Notes under the pieces: generated by a model
The model's input: only the letters and a program-made list of their open reading frames with translations
Databases searched by the model: none
Told to the model about the DNA's origin: nothing
In this document: piece by piece, positions 14,642-22,486 of the stretch
How positions within the stretch are numbered: position 1 is the first letter of the stretch
Layout: each line of letters begins with the position of its first letter
Position numbers and translations under genes: made by a program
Assembly (NCBI GenBank): GCA_964609465.1
Contig: CAZSSQ010000013.1
Span: 1-25,044, forward strand
Origin: CAVSBT01 sp964609465
Lineage (GTDB): Bacteria; Chloroflexota; Dehalococcoidia; DSTF01; JALHUB01
Direction: 5' to 3'
DNA: 25,044 nucleotides

Positions 14642-16076
14642 CGGAACGGCCGTCACCCAAGGGCGGGTGAGGTGCCCCTCCGAAGGAGAGCGGCTCACCG
14701 CCACCGCCACCCGATGACGCCTCGGCCAGGCGCCTGGCCGCCCGCTCACGGCCTTCATGGAACACGCTGACCGCGGCCGCCAGCATAACCACGGCAGCGA
14801 TGCTCAGCAGCACTGGGCTCACACCATATAGATCGGCCACGCCGCCCACAAGGATGAGGGGTCCAATGGACACCAGGTTGGCCAGCACCAGTTGCGATGC
14901 GAAGACGCGGCCCCGCATCTCTGCGGGCGCCCGCTCGTGGAGGATGGTCTGGGCTGGGGCGTTCACCAATGCGTAGGCGAAGCCCAAGGGGCCGGTAAGC
15001 GCCATCGTCAGCGCCACCAGAAGGGAGAGGCCGGCCACACGCCCGTTGCTGGCGAAGGGATTCAGGCTCTCGGTGCCCTCCATGAAATCGGCGATGCGCT
15101 CCACGAAGCCGAGCGCCAGCAGGCAGAGGGCGATGCCCACCAGGCCCGCTACCACCACCGGTCCCTTTCCCAGCCGGTGGGCGAACCAGGGCAGGGCGCG
15201 CAGGCCCAGGAGGGCCCCCACACCCGTGGGCGCGAAGATGAAGACGGCGTCCGACGGGGCCACCTGGAGCACAGACTGCATGTAGCGCGGCACCAGGACG
15301 GCGAAGAGGAGCACCAGGGAGCTGCTCACCGTCATCTGGAGGAGGGCGATGTTGGAGGCCACGTCGTTGCGGAGGAGGCGCAGGGTGCGCCACATCTCGG
15401 TCGCTGCGCCGCGGAGGAGAGGCTGCTCTCCATTGACGGCCTCCAGCCCTTCCTCGGCCTCGATCTCCGGCAGCCGGTAGGCGAGGACGGTAGCCACCAG
15501 GAAGAAAAGGGCAGCCATGATGAAGAGGGCGTCGTAGCCAAAGCTCTTGATAACCACCGGAGCCAGCATCACCATGCCGCCAAACTGAGAGCCCGTGACG
15601 GCCAGGTTGAAGAGGCTGTTGGCCGACATGAGCTGGTTCCGGGGCACCAGAGCGGGGATGCTGGCCGCATCGGCGGTGGTGAAGAACTGGCCCAGGGTGG
15701 AGAAGCCCAGGTTGATCGCATAGATGAGCCACACGTGCGGGCTTACCAGAATAAAGGCCAGGCAAGCCCCCATACGCAGGAGGCTGGTGATCAGGAGCAC
15801 CGTTCGTTTGCGCCAGCGGTCCACCAGTAGCCCCGCCACCAGCCCGAAGAGGACAGAGGGGAAAACATAGGACAGCACCAGGAAGGAGCCGTGGATGCTG
15901 GAGCCCGTCTCCGCTATGACCAGCACCAGGAGGGTGAACAGGGTGGCGTTCTGAGCGGTGTGGGCGAAGATCTGGGCCAGCCAGAGGAGCCGGAAGCGCC
16001 GGATGCCGAGAACTGGGGCATCGGCACGCTTGAGGCCGCCAGCCAGACCCGGACCTGCACGCTTAGCGCGTTCCAT
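14616..16076 (-). CDS. MFS transporter (second of a tandem pair)
   Basis: A 486-residue major facilitator of the drug/siderophore-exporter-like type, with about 12 predicted membrane helices. The inter-helix 2-3 motif is LLVDRWRKRTVLL, with DRWRKR after helix 2, and the C-terminal half has a conserved segment ERAPAEMRGRVFASQ. A polar loop around the middle separates the halves. Substrate unknown. It shares the segment (N)S(L/M)FNL and the helix order with the gene just upstream, so the two are paralogues and may be independent pumps or a heterodimer. The start is ATG at 16074-16076 with GAGGGG upstream, overlapping the upstream gene's end by 14 nt. The C-terminal tail (about 450-486) is Gly/Pro-rich. 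Confidence 0.85.
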   Translation of the reverse strand: MERAKRAGPGLAGGLKRADAPVLGIRRFRLLWLAQIFAHTAQNATLFTLLVLVIAETGSSIHGSFLVLSYVFPSVLFGLVAGLLVDRWRKRTVLLITSLLRMGACLAFILVSPHVWLIYAINLGFSTLGQFFTTADAASIPALVPRNQLMSANSLFNLAVTGSQFGGMVMLAPVVIKSFGYDALFIMAALFFLVATVLAYRLPEIEAEEGLEAVNGEQPLLRGAATEMWRTLRLLRNDVASNIALLQMTVSSSLVLLFAVLVPRYMQSVLQVAPSDAVFIFAPTGVGALLGLRALPWFAHRLGKGPVVVAGLVGIALCLLALGFVERIADFMEGTESLNPFASNGRVAGLSLLVALTMALTGPLGFAYALVNAPAQTILHERAPAEMRGRVFASQLVLANLVSIGPLILVGGVADLYGVSPVLLSIAAVVMLAAAVSVFHEGRERAARRLAEASSGGGGGEPLSFGGAPHPPLGDGRSVDTTRGLG

Positions 16077-17424
16077 ATTCCCCTCGGGCCGGGGGCCCTG
16101 AGCGCATCGTCTGGAAGGCCCCCCATAGCGCTCCCACCAGGATAGCAACCGCCACCGCAATGAGGACAGGGCTCACGCCCCACCAGTCGGCCAGAGCCCC
16201 GGCCAGCAGCAACGGAACGATGGACGCCAGATTCGACAGGACGGTCTGGGCGGCGAAGACGCGCCCCTGCATGGAAACGGGCACACGCTCGTTGAGCAGG
16301 GAGCGACCCGCCACGTTGACCACGGAGTAGGCGAAACCGGTCATCCCGGCGAAGAGGAGGGTCACCATGACGCGGGCAGCCGTCGCGCCGAACGGTCCGG
16401 GGGAGAACAGCCCCAGGGGATTCTGGTTCTCCAGAAGACGGGCGCTCTGGGGCACCATGGCCATGGCCACCATGGAGAGAACCACCAGGATGAAGCCCAA
16501 CGTCACTACCCACGACTTGCTCACCTGGTGCGTGAGCCAGTCCACCATCCGCAACCCCAGCACGACACCGGCGACGGCGGGAGCAAAGACGTAGACGGCA
16601 TTCTCGGTGGAGATGCCCAGGACCTGGTCAGCGAAGCGCGGCGCCAGAGACGCCGTCACCAGCAGCGAGGTGCTTCCCAGCACCAGCAGAATCATGCCCA
16701 TGTAGGCCGCGCGGTCGCGGCGCAAGGTCTGCCACCCCTCGGCGAACTCGGCTCGAACGCCGCCGAAGGTGGTGTGAACCGAGTGGCGCTGAACCTCGCT
16801 CAACTCCCGGAAGCCCAGATTGGGCACGGTCAGCAGGAAGGCCGCTGCCACCACGTAGAGCATGGCGATAACGGTGAAGAGGGAATCGGCGCCCGCTGTC
16901 TTGAGGAATAGGGGCGCCAGGATGAGCACGCCCAGAGTCTGTCCCACCGCTCCGCCCAGGTTGAACATGGAATTTGCAGTCGTCAACCGCTCCCGCTGCA
17001 CGATGTGCGGCAGCAGCGCCAACTCCACCGGCCCCGAGAACTGGCCGACAACGCCAAAGCCTAGAGCGATGCCGTAGATGATCCAGACGTCGCCGCTGGA
17101 CACCACGAAGGCCACGGCCAGGAGCGCTCGCAGGACGTGCCCGAGAAAGAGGATAAGACCTCTCGGCAGACGGTCCGTCACCACCCCCGAGACGGAGGCC
17201 AGAGTGGCCGGCGGGATGATGAGGGAGAGGATGAGAAGGCTGGTATGGATGCTGGAGCCGGTCTCTCGCACAACCAGGATCAGGAACCCGTAGAGCATCG
17301 CGTTGTAGGCCGTGGACGAGAGGGCGCGGGAGATCCAGTAGTGCCGGAACCCCAGGTCTTGGAGGAGGGCGCTCCGCCCGGCGAGGGACCACAGGTTCAG
17401 CTTCGAAGCCCAAGCTTGCGCCAA
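16063..17424 (-). CDS. MFS transporter (first of a tandem pair)
   Basis: A 453-residue major facilitator with about 12 membrane helices. The N-terminal half includes VVTDRLPRGLILFLGHVLRALL, where DRLPRG is the family's cytoplasmic loop 2-3. The C-terminal half has ERVPVSMQGRVFAAQTVLSN, closely matching ERAPAEMRGRVFASQLVLAN in the next gene. Likely exporter of the MFS_3 type; substrate unknown. The start is TTG at 17422-17424, with GGAGG about 10 nt upstream. It lies 22 nt after the DUF951 gene and overlaps the second transporter by 14 nt, so all belong to the pyrF operon. Confidence 0.85.
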   Translation of the reverse strand: MAQAWASKLNLWSLAGRSALLQDLGFRHYWISRALSSTAYNAMLYGFLILVVRETGSSIHTSLLILSLIIPPATLASVSGVVTDRLPRGLILFLGHVLRALLAVAFVVSSGDVWIIYGIALGFGVVGQFSGPVELALLPHIVQRERLTTANSMFNLGGAVGQTLGVLILAPLFLKTAGADSLFTVIAMLYVVAAAFLLTVPNLGFRELSEVQRHSVHTTFGGVRAEFAEGWQTLRRDRAAYMGMILLVLGSTSLLVTASLAPRFADQVLGISTENAVYVFAPAVAGVVLGLRMVDWLTHQVSKSWVVTLGFILVVLSMVAMAMVPQSARLLENQNPLGLFSPGPFGATAARVMVTLLFAGMTGFAYSVVNVAGRSLLNERVPVSMQGRVFAAQTVLSNLASIVPLLLAGALADWWGVSPVLIAVAVAILVGALWGAFQTMRSGPPARGEYGTR

Positions 17425-17446
17425 GGTGCCTGTCCCTCCGCCGCTC

Positions 17447-17689
17447 CTACGGCCGATCTTTCTGCTCCCAGAGGAGGCGATCCAGGAGAGGATCGGGGGC
17501 CTCTCCCCGCTCCACGAAGGTCTTCAGCCGCTTCTCGAGAGTGCGCCGCTCCAGGAGGACTCTCCGGCCGCAGGTGAGGCAGCGCAGACCGATGTCCGCC
17601 CCCAGGCGCGTTACCCGCCACTCGTAGCCACCGCAGGGGTGGACCTTCCGCAGCCTGACGACGTCGCCGAGGCGAAACTCCACCACCAT
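17447..17689 (-). CDS. DUF951 family protein
   Basis: An 80-residue protein of the DUF951 family, whose function is unknown. The conserved body is present: LGDVVRLRKVHPCGGYEW, then RLGADIGLRCLTCGRRVLL. Cys19, Cys37 and Cys40 suggest metal binding; a fourth ligand is not obvious. The C-terminal part (about 50-80) is longer than in most members, which stop near 65 residues. ATG at 17687-17689 lies 2 nt after the pyrF stop with no clear ribosome binding site, pointing to translational coupling with pyrF. Confidence 0.85.
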   Translation of the reverse strand: MVVEFRLGDVVRLRKVHPCGGYEWRVTRLGADIGLRCLTCGRRVLLERRTLEKRLKTFVERGEAPDPLLDRLLWEQKDRP

Positions 17690-17691
17690 GG

Positions 17692-18570
17692 CTAGGGTCG
17701 CCCGGACAGGACTGCCTCCCGCAACCGGCGGATCTCGTCTCGCAGGGCCAGTGCGACCTGCCGGGCGGCCACCGCGAAGTCTTCCCCCTGTGAGGCGTAC
17801 AGCACCTGCCGCGAGACGTTGATGATGAGCCCGCCACCTTCGGCGTCCAGCCCTCGGCGCAGCGACGCCTCCAGGTCCCCGCCCTGGGCGCCCACTCCGG
17901 GCACCAGGAAGGTCATCTGGGGGCAGATCTCTCGCAGGCGTCCCAGCTCCTCAGGATAGGTAGCGCCCACCACCAGGCCCACGTTGCCGCGCGTGTTCCA
18001 CTCCATCGCCCGCTCCGCCACCACCTCGAACAGGGGCCGGGCCGGCAGGCCCTCGCCGAAGAGGACAGGCAGGTCCTGGAGGTCGCGAGCGCCGGGATTG
18101 GAGGTGCGGCAGAGGAGGAACACGCCCCGGTCCTCCCTTTCCAGAAAGGGCTCCAGGGAATCGCCGCCCAGGTAGGGGTTCACCGTCACGGCGTCGAAGC
18201 CCCAACCGTCGAAAAGGGCGCGGGCATAAGCACGGGCGGTGTGGCCCACGTCGCTGCGCTTGGCGTCGCCGATGACGGGCACGTCGTCGGGGACGGCGGC
18301 CAGGGTAGCGCGCAGCGCCTCGAGGCCGGGCTCGCCCAGGGCTTCGTAGAAGGCCAGGTTGGGCTTGTAGGCGCACACGAGGTCGGACGTGGCCTCGATG
18401 ATGGCGCGCTGGAAGGCGGCCACGTCCCTCGCCCCTGCCTGTCCGGCCCGCCTGTCCGGCAGGCAGGCAGGCAGGCCTGCCGGCAGCCGGTCGGGGTCCG
18501 GGTCCAGCCCCACGCAGAGGACGCTTTCGTTCCTCTCGACGGCCCCTGCCAGCTTCTGGAAGAAGCCCAT
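17692..18570 (-). CDS. pyrF: Orotidine 5'-phosphate decarboxylase (type 2)
   Basis: A 292-residue OMP decarboxylase, the last step of UMP synthesis. The family start is FFQKLAGAVERNESVLCVGLDPDP. The catalytic Asp-Lys-Asp triad is in GDAKRSDVGHT (Asp102, Lys104, Asp107), and the phosphate-binding end is VPGVGAQGGD. Residues about 28-46, just after DPDP, are encoded by a palindromic, GGCA-repeated DNA segment and make the loop roughly 10 residues longer than usual; the frame stays open. The start is ATG at 18568-18570. An upstream TTG at 18583-18585 is possible, but its site would be masked by the leader hairpin. First gene of pyrF-DUF951-MFS-MFS. Confidence 0.93.
   Translation of the reverse strand: MGFFQKLAGAVERNESVLCVGLDPDPDRLPAGLPACLPDRRAGQAGARDVAAFQRAIIEATSDLVCAYKPNLAFYEALGEPGLEALRATLAAVPDDVPVIGDAKRSDVGHTARAYARALFDGWGFDAVTVNPYLGGDSLEPFLEREDRGVFLLCRTSNPGARDLQDLPVLFGEGLPARPLFEVVAERAMEWNTRGNVGLVVGATYPEELGRLREICPQMTFLVPGVGAQGGDLEASLRRGLDAEGGGLIINVSRQVLYASQGEDFAVAARQVALALRDEIRRLREAVLSGRP
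18434..18487. repeat. GGCA tetranucleotide run and palindromes inside pyrF
   Basis: The plus strand holds two copies of CCTGTCCGG, then an uninterrupted (GGCA)4GGC run at 18458-18476, then CCTGCCGGCAG. The left and right parts are nearly complementary (CCTGCCTGTCCGG versus CCGGCAGGCAGG), so a hairpin is possible. It encodes residues of about 28-46 of PyrF. A change in the number of 4-nt units would shift the pyrF frame. Confidence 0.7.
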
Positions 18571-18586
18571 CCCCTGATTCCACAAA

Positions 18587-18609
18587 GGGGCGGCTCCAGG
18601 CGCCGCCCC
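18587..18609. promoter_or_regulatory. Leader hairpin upstream of pyrF
   Basis: A perfect 8-bp GC stem (18587-18594 with 18602-18609) encloses a 7-nt loop. On the minus strand TTTG follows, then the pyrF ATG 17 nt beyond the stem. It is inside the transcribed leader if the promoter at 18666-18694 is right. It could be an attenuator or a translation-blocking hairpin; the T-run is too short for a strong terminator. Confidence 0.5.
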
Positions 18610-18665
18610 AGAAAAGCATCAGTATTCGCCGGTGGCCGCCAGAGCGACCCGCTTCTGCCAGGGAG

Positions 18666-18694
18666 ATGGTATCCTTGCTACGACAGGCCGTCAA
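18666..18694 (-). promoter_or_regulatory. Likely promoter of the pyrF operon
   Basis: On the minus strand TTGACG (18689-18694) and TACCAT (18666-18671) are exactly 17 nt apart. The start would be near 18659, giving a leader of about 90 nt that includes the hairpin. Confidence 0.45.
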
Positions 18695-18731
18695 GCGAAG
18701 GAGGACGGGCCCGCGGCCCGGCATAACCACC

Positions 18732-19505
18732 ATGCGGGTAGAGGTGACCTTCGTGCCCCGCCTGGCCTCCGACGTGGAGGCCAAGGTCTGCGTCGTCATC
18801 GACGCCTTGCGCGCTACGTCCACCCTGGTTGTGTTGATCGAGCGGGGTGTGAGGGAGGTAGTGGTCTGCGGCACGCTGGCCGAGGCCCGCCGCGTCGCCC
18901 GTCGCACGGGCTACCTGCTCTGCGGCGAGGTGAACAGCCTGCCTCCGCCCGATTTCGACTACGGCAACTCGCCCACGGAGTTCGCCGCCCTCGACCTCAG
19001 CGGGCGGAGCGCCGTCCTATTCACCACTAACGGCACCCGCGCCCTGCGGCAGGTGGCCGACGCCCAGGCCGTCGTCGCCGCGGCGCTCCTCAACTGCCGA
19101 GCCGCGGCCGGCGCCGCCCTGGCCGAGGCCGTCCAGACGGGCGGCAGTCTGGCCGCTGGCGCCGACCGCACCATCGCCATCGTCTGCGCTGGCCGCGGCC
19201 ACGGCCAGTACTTCGGCCTGGAGGACGCCTACGTCGCCGGCGCCCTGGTGGACTCGCTGCTGGCGCAGGCCAGGCCCGCCGGCCTGCGACCCCGACTCTG
19301 GAACGACGCCCTGGCCGCCCAGCGTCTCTACCGCTCCTATCGCGGCCGGGCCCTGGCCTGCTTCCGCCAGGCCGACCACGGCCGCTCCTTGATCGACCTG
19401 GGGCTGGGGCACGACCTGGAGTTCTGCGCCCGCACCGACGTCTCAACCGCCGTGCCCCGCCTCCGGCGCGGTCAGGACGGCCTGCTGCGCGTCGTGGCCG
19501 GCTAG
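18732..19505 (+). CDS. comB: 2-phosphosulfolactate phosphatase family protein
   Basis: A 257-residue ComB-family protein. In methanogens ComB removes phosphate from 2-phosphosulfolactate during coenzyme M synthesis; the family is widespread in bacteria that make no coenzyme M, where the substrate is uncertain. Conserved parts: CVVIDALRATSTL (Asp24, Arg27), GEVNSLPPPDFDYGNSPTEF, LFTTNGTRAL and CAGRGHGQYFGLEDAYVAGAL. ComA or other coenzyme M genes are absent. ATG at 18732 fits the family N-terminus but has no near ribosome binding site (GGAGG lies 27 nt away); an in-frame ATG at 18666 is possible. Its stop shares CTAG with the convergent gene. Confidence 0.88.
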   Translation: MRVEVTFVPRLASDVEAKVCVVIDALRATSTLVVLIERGVREVVVCGTLAEARRVARRTGYLLCGEVNSLPPPDFDYGNSPTEFAALDLSGRSAVLFTTNGTRALRQVADAQAVVAAALLNCRAAAGAALAEAVQTGGSLAAGADRTIAIVCAGRGHGQYFGLEDAYVAGALVDSLLAQARPAGLRPRLWNDALAAQRLYRSYRGRALACFRQADHGRSLIDLGLGHDLEFCARTDVSTAVPRLRRGQDGLLRVVAG

Positions 19506-19924
19506 ACGGTCGGGGCAGGAGGGTCGCCGGGCTCCTCTCGCGGGGAGGTGAGGAGAGCACCGGCGGCCATGGCCGACCAGAAGGCGATCTCGGCGGTCTC
19601 CGTCCAGGGCTGGCGGCGCAGCAGCGCCCCCCAAAGGTGCACGGCGGCGAGCAGGGCCCCGGTCAGGAACCCCATTTCGAAGATGATGCGATGCTCCTCC
19701 GGGCGGCGAGCGGCGCGCAGAGCGCCAACGCTGAGCGCCACCGCCACGGCGCCCAGGGAGCGCCCCAAATAGACGGTCAGGTCCGTGTCGTCTGGAACGC
19801 GCCAGCGGAGGGCACGCGCCCAGCGCAGTGGGGAAAGAAGGAGAGGCATCGCAAAGACCATTAGGCCCGTGGACCCTGCTCCGAGCAGAAACGCGCTCGA
19901 CTTGCTGCTGCTTTTGGTCGCCAT
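19502..19924 (-). CDS. Hypothetical four-helix membrane protein
   Basis: A 140-residue protein I do not recognise. Four hydrophobic stretches lie at about residues 18-34, 53-69, 80-102 and 112-126, with Arg-rich loops between helices 1-2 and 2-3. The N-terminus is short and Ser/Lys-rich, and the tail is acidic and Pro-rich. No catalytic motif is evident. The ATG at 19922-19924 has a strong AGAGGAGG 8 nt upstream, which supports it being a real gene. It converges on comB and diverges from cinA. It appears to be a single-gene unit. Confidence 0.65.
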   Translation of the reverse strand: MATKSSSKSSAFLLGAGSTGLMVFAMPLLLSPLRWARALRWRVPDDTDLTVYLGRSLGAVAVALSVGALRAARRPEEHRIIFEMGFLTGALLAAVHLWGALLRRQPWTETAEIAFWSAMAAGALLTSPREEPGDPPAPTV

Positions 19925-19973
19925 TTGAATCGCCTCCTCTCATTGACACGCCTAAGCGTACCATGTCGCTTCC

Positions 19974-20003
19974 TTGACTCGCCCCTCCGTCCGGCCCTAT
20001 GCT
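19974..20003 (+). promoter_or_regulatory. Promoter of cinA with very short or no leader
   Basis: TTGACT (19974-19979) and TATGCT (19998-20003) are 18 nt apart. The start site would fall at about 20010-20014, at or just before the cinA ATG (20014), and no ribosome binding site is present between. This suggests a leaderless mRNA. Confidence 0.6.
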
Positions 20004-20013
20004 CGCCTTCGAC

Positions 20014-21264
20014 ATGAAGGCAGAGATCATCTCCATCGGCACCGAGATCCTGCTCGGCGAGATCCTAGACACCAACACCCAGTACATCGCCTCCCGCCTG
20101 CCCGCGTTGGGCATCGACCTCTACCATACCTCGGTGGTGGGCGATAACCTGGGGCGGCTGGTGGAGGTCATCGGGCGGGCCTGGGAGCGCTCCGACCTGG
20201 TCCTCGCCACCGGCGGCCTCGGCCCCACCGAAGACGACCTGACGCGGGAGGCCATCGCCCAGGTGCTGGGCGAGGAGATCACTACAGATCCGGAGCTCGA
20301 GCGGGGGCTGCGGGAGATCTTCACCCGTCTTGGCATCCCGATGCCGGAGCGCAACGTCAAGCAGGCGGCGCTCATCCCCTCGACGCGGGCGATTCCCAAT
20401 CCTCGCGGCACGGCGCCCGGCTGGTGGGTGGAGCGCGACGGGCGCGTCATCGTCGCCATGCCCGGCCCGCCCGCGGAGATGCAGCGCATGTGGGAGGCGG
20501 AGGTGGCCCCCGAGCTGGAGCGACGCAGCCCCGGGGCCGTCCTCGCCGTCCGCACCCTGAAGACCACAGGCATCGGCGAGGCCGCGGTTGACGAGATGGT
20601 GAGCCCCCTCCTCAAGTCCAGTAACCCCTCAATCGGCGTCTATTCCCGCGCCGACGGCATCCAACTGCGCATCGCCGCCAAGGCAGCGAGCGTGGAGGAG
20701 GCCCGCCGCCTCATCGAGCCGGTCGAAGAGGAGGCCCGGCGCATCCTGGGGCGCGCCGTCTGGGGCGCCGACGACGACACCCTGGAGGCGGCCGTGGGCG
20801 CCATGCTGCGCGAGCGCGGCCTCACCCTGGCCACCATGGAGTCCTGCACCGGCGGCCTCCTGGCCAGCACCATCACCGACGTGCCCGGCAGCTCCGACTA
20901 CTACAAAGGCGGGCTGGTCTCCTACGCCACGGAGATGAAGGTCGCCTGGGGCGTCGACCGGCAGGTCATCGCCGAGCACGGCGTCATCAGCGCCGAGTGC
21001 GCCCAGGCGATGGCGCGCGCCGTCCGCGAACGGCTGGGCGCCGATGTCGGCATCGGCGTCACGGGGGTGGCGGGCCCCGACCCGCAGGAGGACAAGCCAG
21101 TCGGCACCGTCCACATCGCGGTGGCGCTGGGGGAAAAGCCGCCCCGGACCACCAGCTACGCCATGCCCCAGGGGCGGGAGGCCGTCAAGCGGCGGGCTGT
21201 GACGACGGCGCTGGCCCTGCTCAGGCGGGAACTGCTGGAGGGAAGGGAAGCGGACCATGTCTAG
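20014..21264 (+). CDS. cinA: CinA family protein: ADP-ribose pyrophosphatase / NMN deamidase type
   Basis: A 416-residue two-domain CinA. The N-terminal COG1058 domain (about 1-250) opens KAEIISIGTEILLGEILDTN and carries ATGGLGPTEDDLTREA, with AMPGPPAEMQRMW; it resembles molybdopterin-binding folds and in characterised members hydrolyses ADP-ribose. The C-terminal PncC-type domain (about 260-416) has TMESCTGGLLASTITDVPGS and GVTGVAGPD and in characterised members deamidates nicotinamide mononucleotide, returning NAD breakdown products. Full length. ATG at 20014 matches the family start; an ATG five codons earlier (19999) lies inside the -10 element. It heads a four-gene set, and the next start lies 8 nt inside its end. 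Confidence 0.95.
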   Translation: MKAEIISIGTEILLGEILDTNTQYIASRLPALGIDLYHTSVVGDNLGRLVEVIGRAWERSDLVLATGGLGPTEDDLTREAIAQVLGEEITTDPELERGLREIFTRLGIPMPERNVKQAALIPSTRAIPNPRGTAPGWWVERDGRVIVAMPGPPAEMQRMWEAEVAPELERRSPGAVLAVRTLKTTGIGEAAVDEMVSPLLKSSNPSIGVYSRADGIQLRIAAKAASVEEARRLIEPVEEEARRILGRAVWGADDDTLEAAVGAMLRERGLTLATMESCTGGLLASTITDVPGSSDYYKGGLVSYATEMKVAWGVDRQVIAEHGVISAECAQAMARAVRERLGADVGIGVTGVAGPDPQEDKPVGTVHIAVALGEKPPRTTSYAMPQGREAVKRRAVTTALALLRRELLEGREADHV

Positions 21265-22486
21265 GGTATCGCTCGTTCGCGCGGCCCTGTCGTTTTGCGC
21301 GGTCGCCGCCCTCGCACTTCTAGCCTGCGGTGGAGAGAACCAGCCCCGGTTGCTCTTCTCTTCGTACAATTGGGGCCACAAGCCCGGCCTCTACTCCGTC
21401 AGGGCCGATGGCAGCGAACTGACACAAGTGGCCTCTCTGGAGGTCGAAGGGCTGGCCTTCCCCCGCGTTCCCTCTCCCGACGGTACGCGGCTCGCCTTCC
21501 CCTGCCGCCCGGATCGGGTCCAAGCTCTTCCGCAGACCGACCTCTGCCTGAGCGCACCCGACGGCTCCGACGCTCAGGTGGTGACCCAAGGCAAGCTGCC
21601 TAAATCGAGTGAGGTTGGCAGTGGCATCGCGTGGGCTCCGGATTCGCGGCTGGTGGCCTTCTGTACCTCAGACGTGTACGTTCTCGCCGTCGATAGTGGC
21701 GAGCTTAGGCGCCTGGTTACTGGCACGCCGGGCCTCCCGATCGGCGGCCCTCAGTGGTCGCCCGACGGCCGCCGCCTGGCGATCTTGGCCGCCGACATAG
21801 CGCTGGAGGTTATCGACCTGAACGATGAGACGGTGGTGAACGTGGCTGAGCCATTGGCAGGGCAGACTGCCATCGACCAGTTCGCCTGGTCTCCCGATGG
21901 CTCTACCCTCGCCTTCGTTCGCAATACCTTCCCGGGCCCTGACGGCAGCGTCAAGCTGTACACCGTCGCCCCTGACGGCTCCAACCTCCGCGAGCTCCCC
22001 GGCATCCCCGACTTGCCGATAAGGCCCGTCTGGTCGCCCGACGGCCGCAGCCTGGCGGTGCCGGTGGCCCCGGCACAAGGCGGCTTCGCTCGTATCTACC
22101 TCGCACCCGTGAGTGGCGGCGAACCGCTACTGCTGGCTCCCAGCCTGGTTTTGAGCGATTACCCGGCCTGGTCTTCCGACAGCCGCCAGCTCGCCTTCGA
22201 GGGGGCGGCGACGGCCCCCCATCCGAACAGGTTTCCTCCCTTTGCGCTGTACGTAGCTGATGTTGAGAGCAGAGAACTCAGACAGGTAGCCGAGGATCTT
22301 CAGAAGCCCTTCCCTCTCATCACCTGGTCCCCCGATGGCCGACGGCTGTTCTTCACCAGCCAGGGCGGCCCCTGTGTTGCGGGGTGCCCACCGGGACTCT
22401 TGTTCTCGGTCCCCGCCGACGGCAGCGCCTCGCCCGTACAACTGACAGATTACGGCGTCGACACGTTTGTGGGCTGGCAGTCATGA
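21257..22486 (+). CDS. PD40/TolB-like beta-propeller lipoprotein
   Basis: A 409-residue secreted protein. Arg near the start, a hydrophobic stretch and the lipobox LLAC (Cys24) mark a lipoprotein signal. Seven repeats of the PD40 motif follow, of form WSPDGRRLAF: variants read PSPDGTRLAF, WAPDSRLVAF, WSPDGRRLAI, WSPDGSTLAF, WSPDGRSLAV, WSSDSRQLAF and WSPDGRRLFF. This suggests a six- or seven-bladed propeller outside the membrane, probably a binding or scaffold module. No catalytic residues are evident. ATG at 21257 overlaps the cinA stop by 8 nt, with GGAAGGGAAGCGG upstream. It shares ATGA with the next gene. Confidence 0.85.
   Translation: MSRVSLVRAALSFCAVAALALLACGGENQPRLLFSSYNWGHKPGLYSVRADGSELTQVASLEVEGLAFPRVPSPDGTRLAFPCRPDRVQALPQTDLCLSAPDGSDAQVVTQGKLPKSSEVGSGIAWAPDSRLVAFCTSDVYVLAVDSGELRRLVTGTPGLPIGGPQWSPDGRRLAILAADIALEVIDLNDETVVNVAEPLAGQTAIDQFAWSPDGSTLAFVRNTFPGPDGSVKLYTVAPDGSNLRELPGIPDLPIRPVWSPDGRSLAVPVAPAQGGFARIYLAPVSGGEPLLLAPSLVLSDYPAWSSDSRQLAFEGAATAPHPNRFPPFALYVADVESRELRQVAEDLQKPFPLITWSPDGRRLFFTSQGGPCVAGCPPGLLFSVPADGSASPVQLTDYGVDTFVGWQS

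Noticed and set aside
18390..18490. CRISPR-like array suggested by repeated CCTGTCCGG and GGCA units
   Set aside because: Units are too short, have no unique spacers, and lie in the open frame of pyrF.
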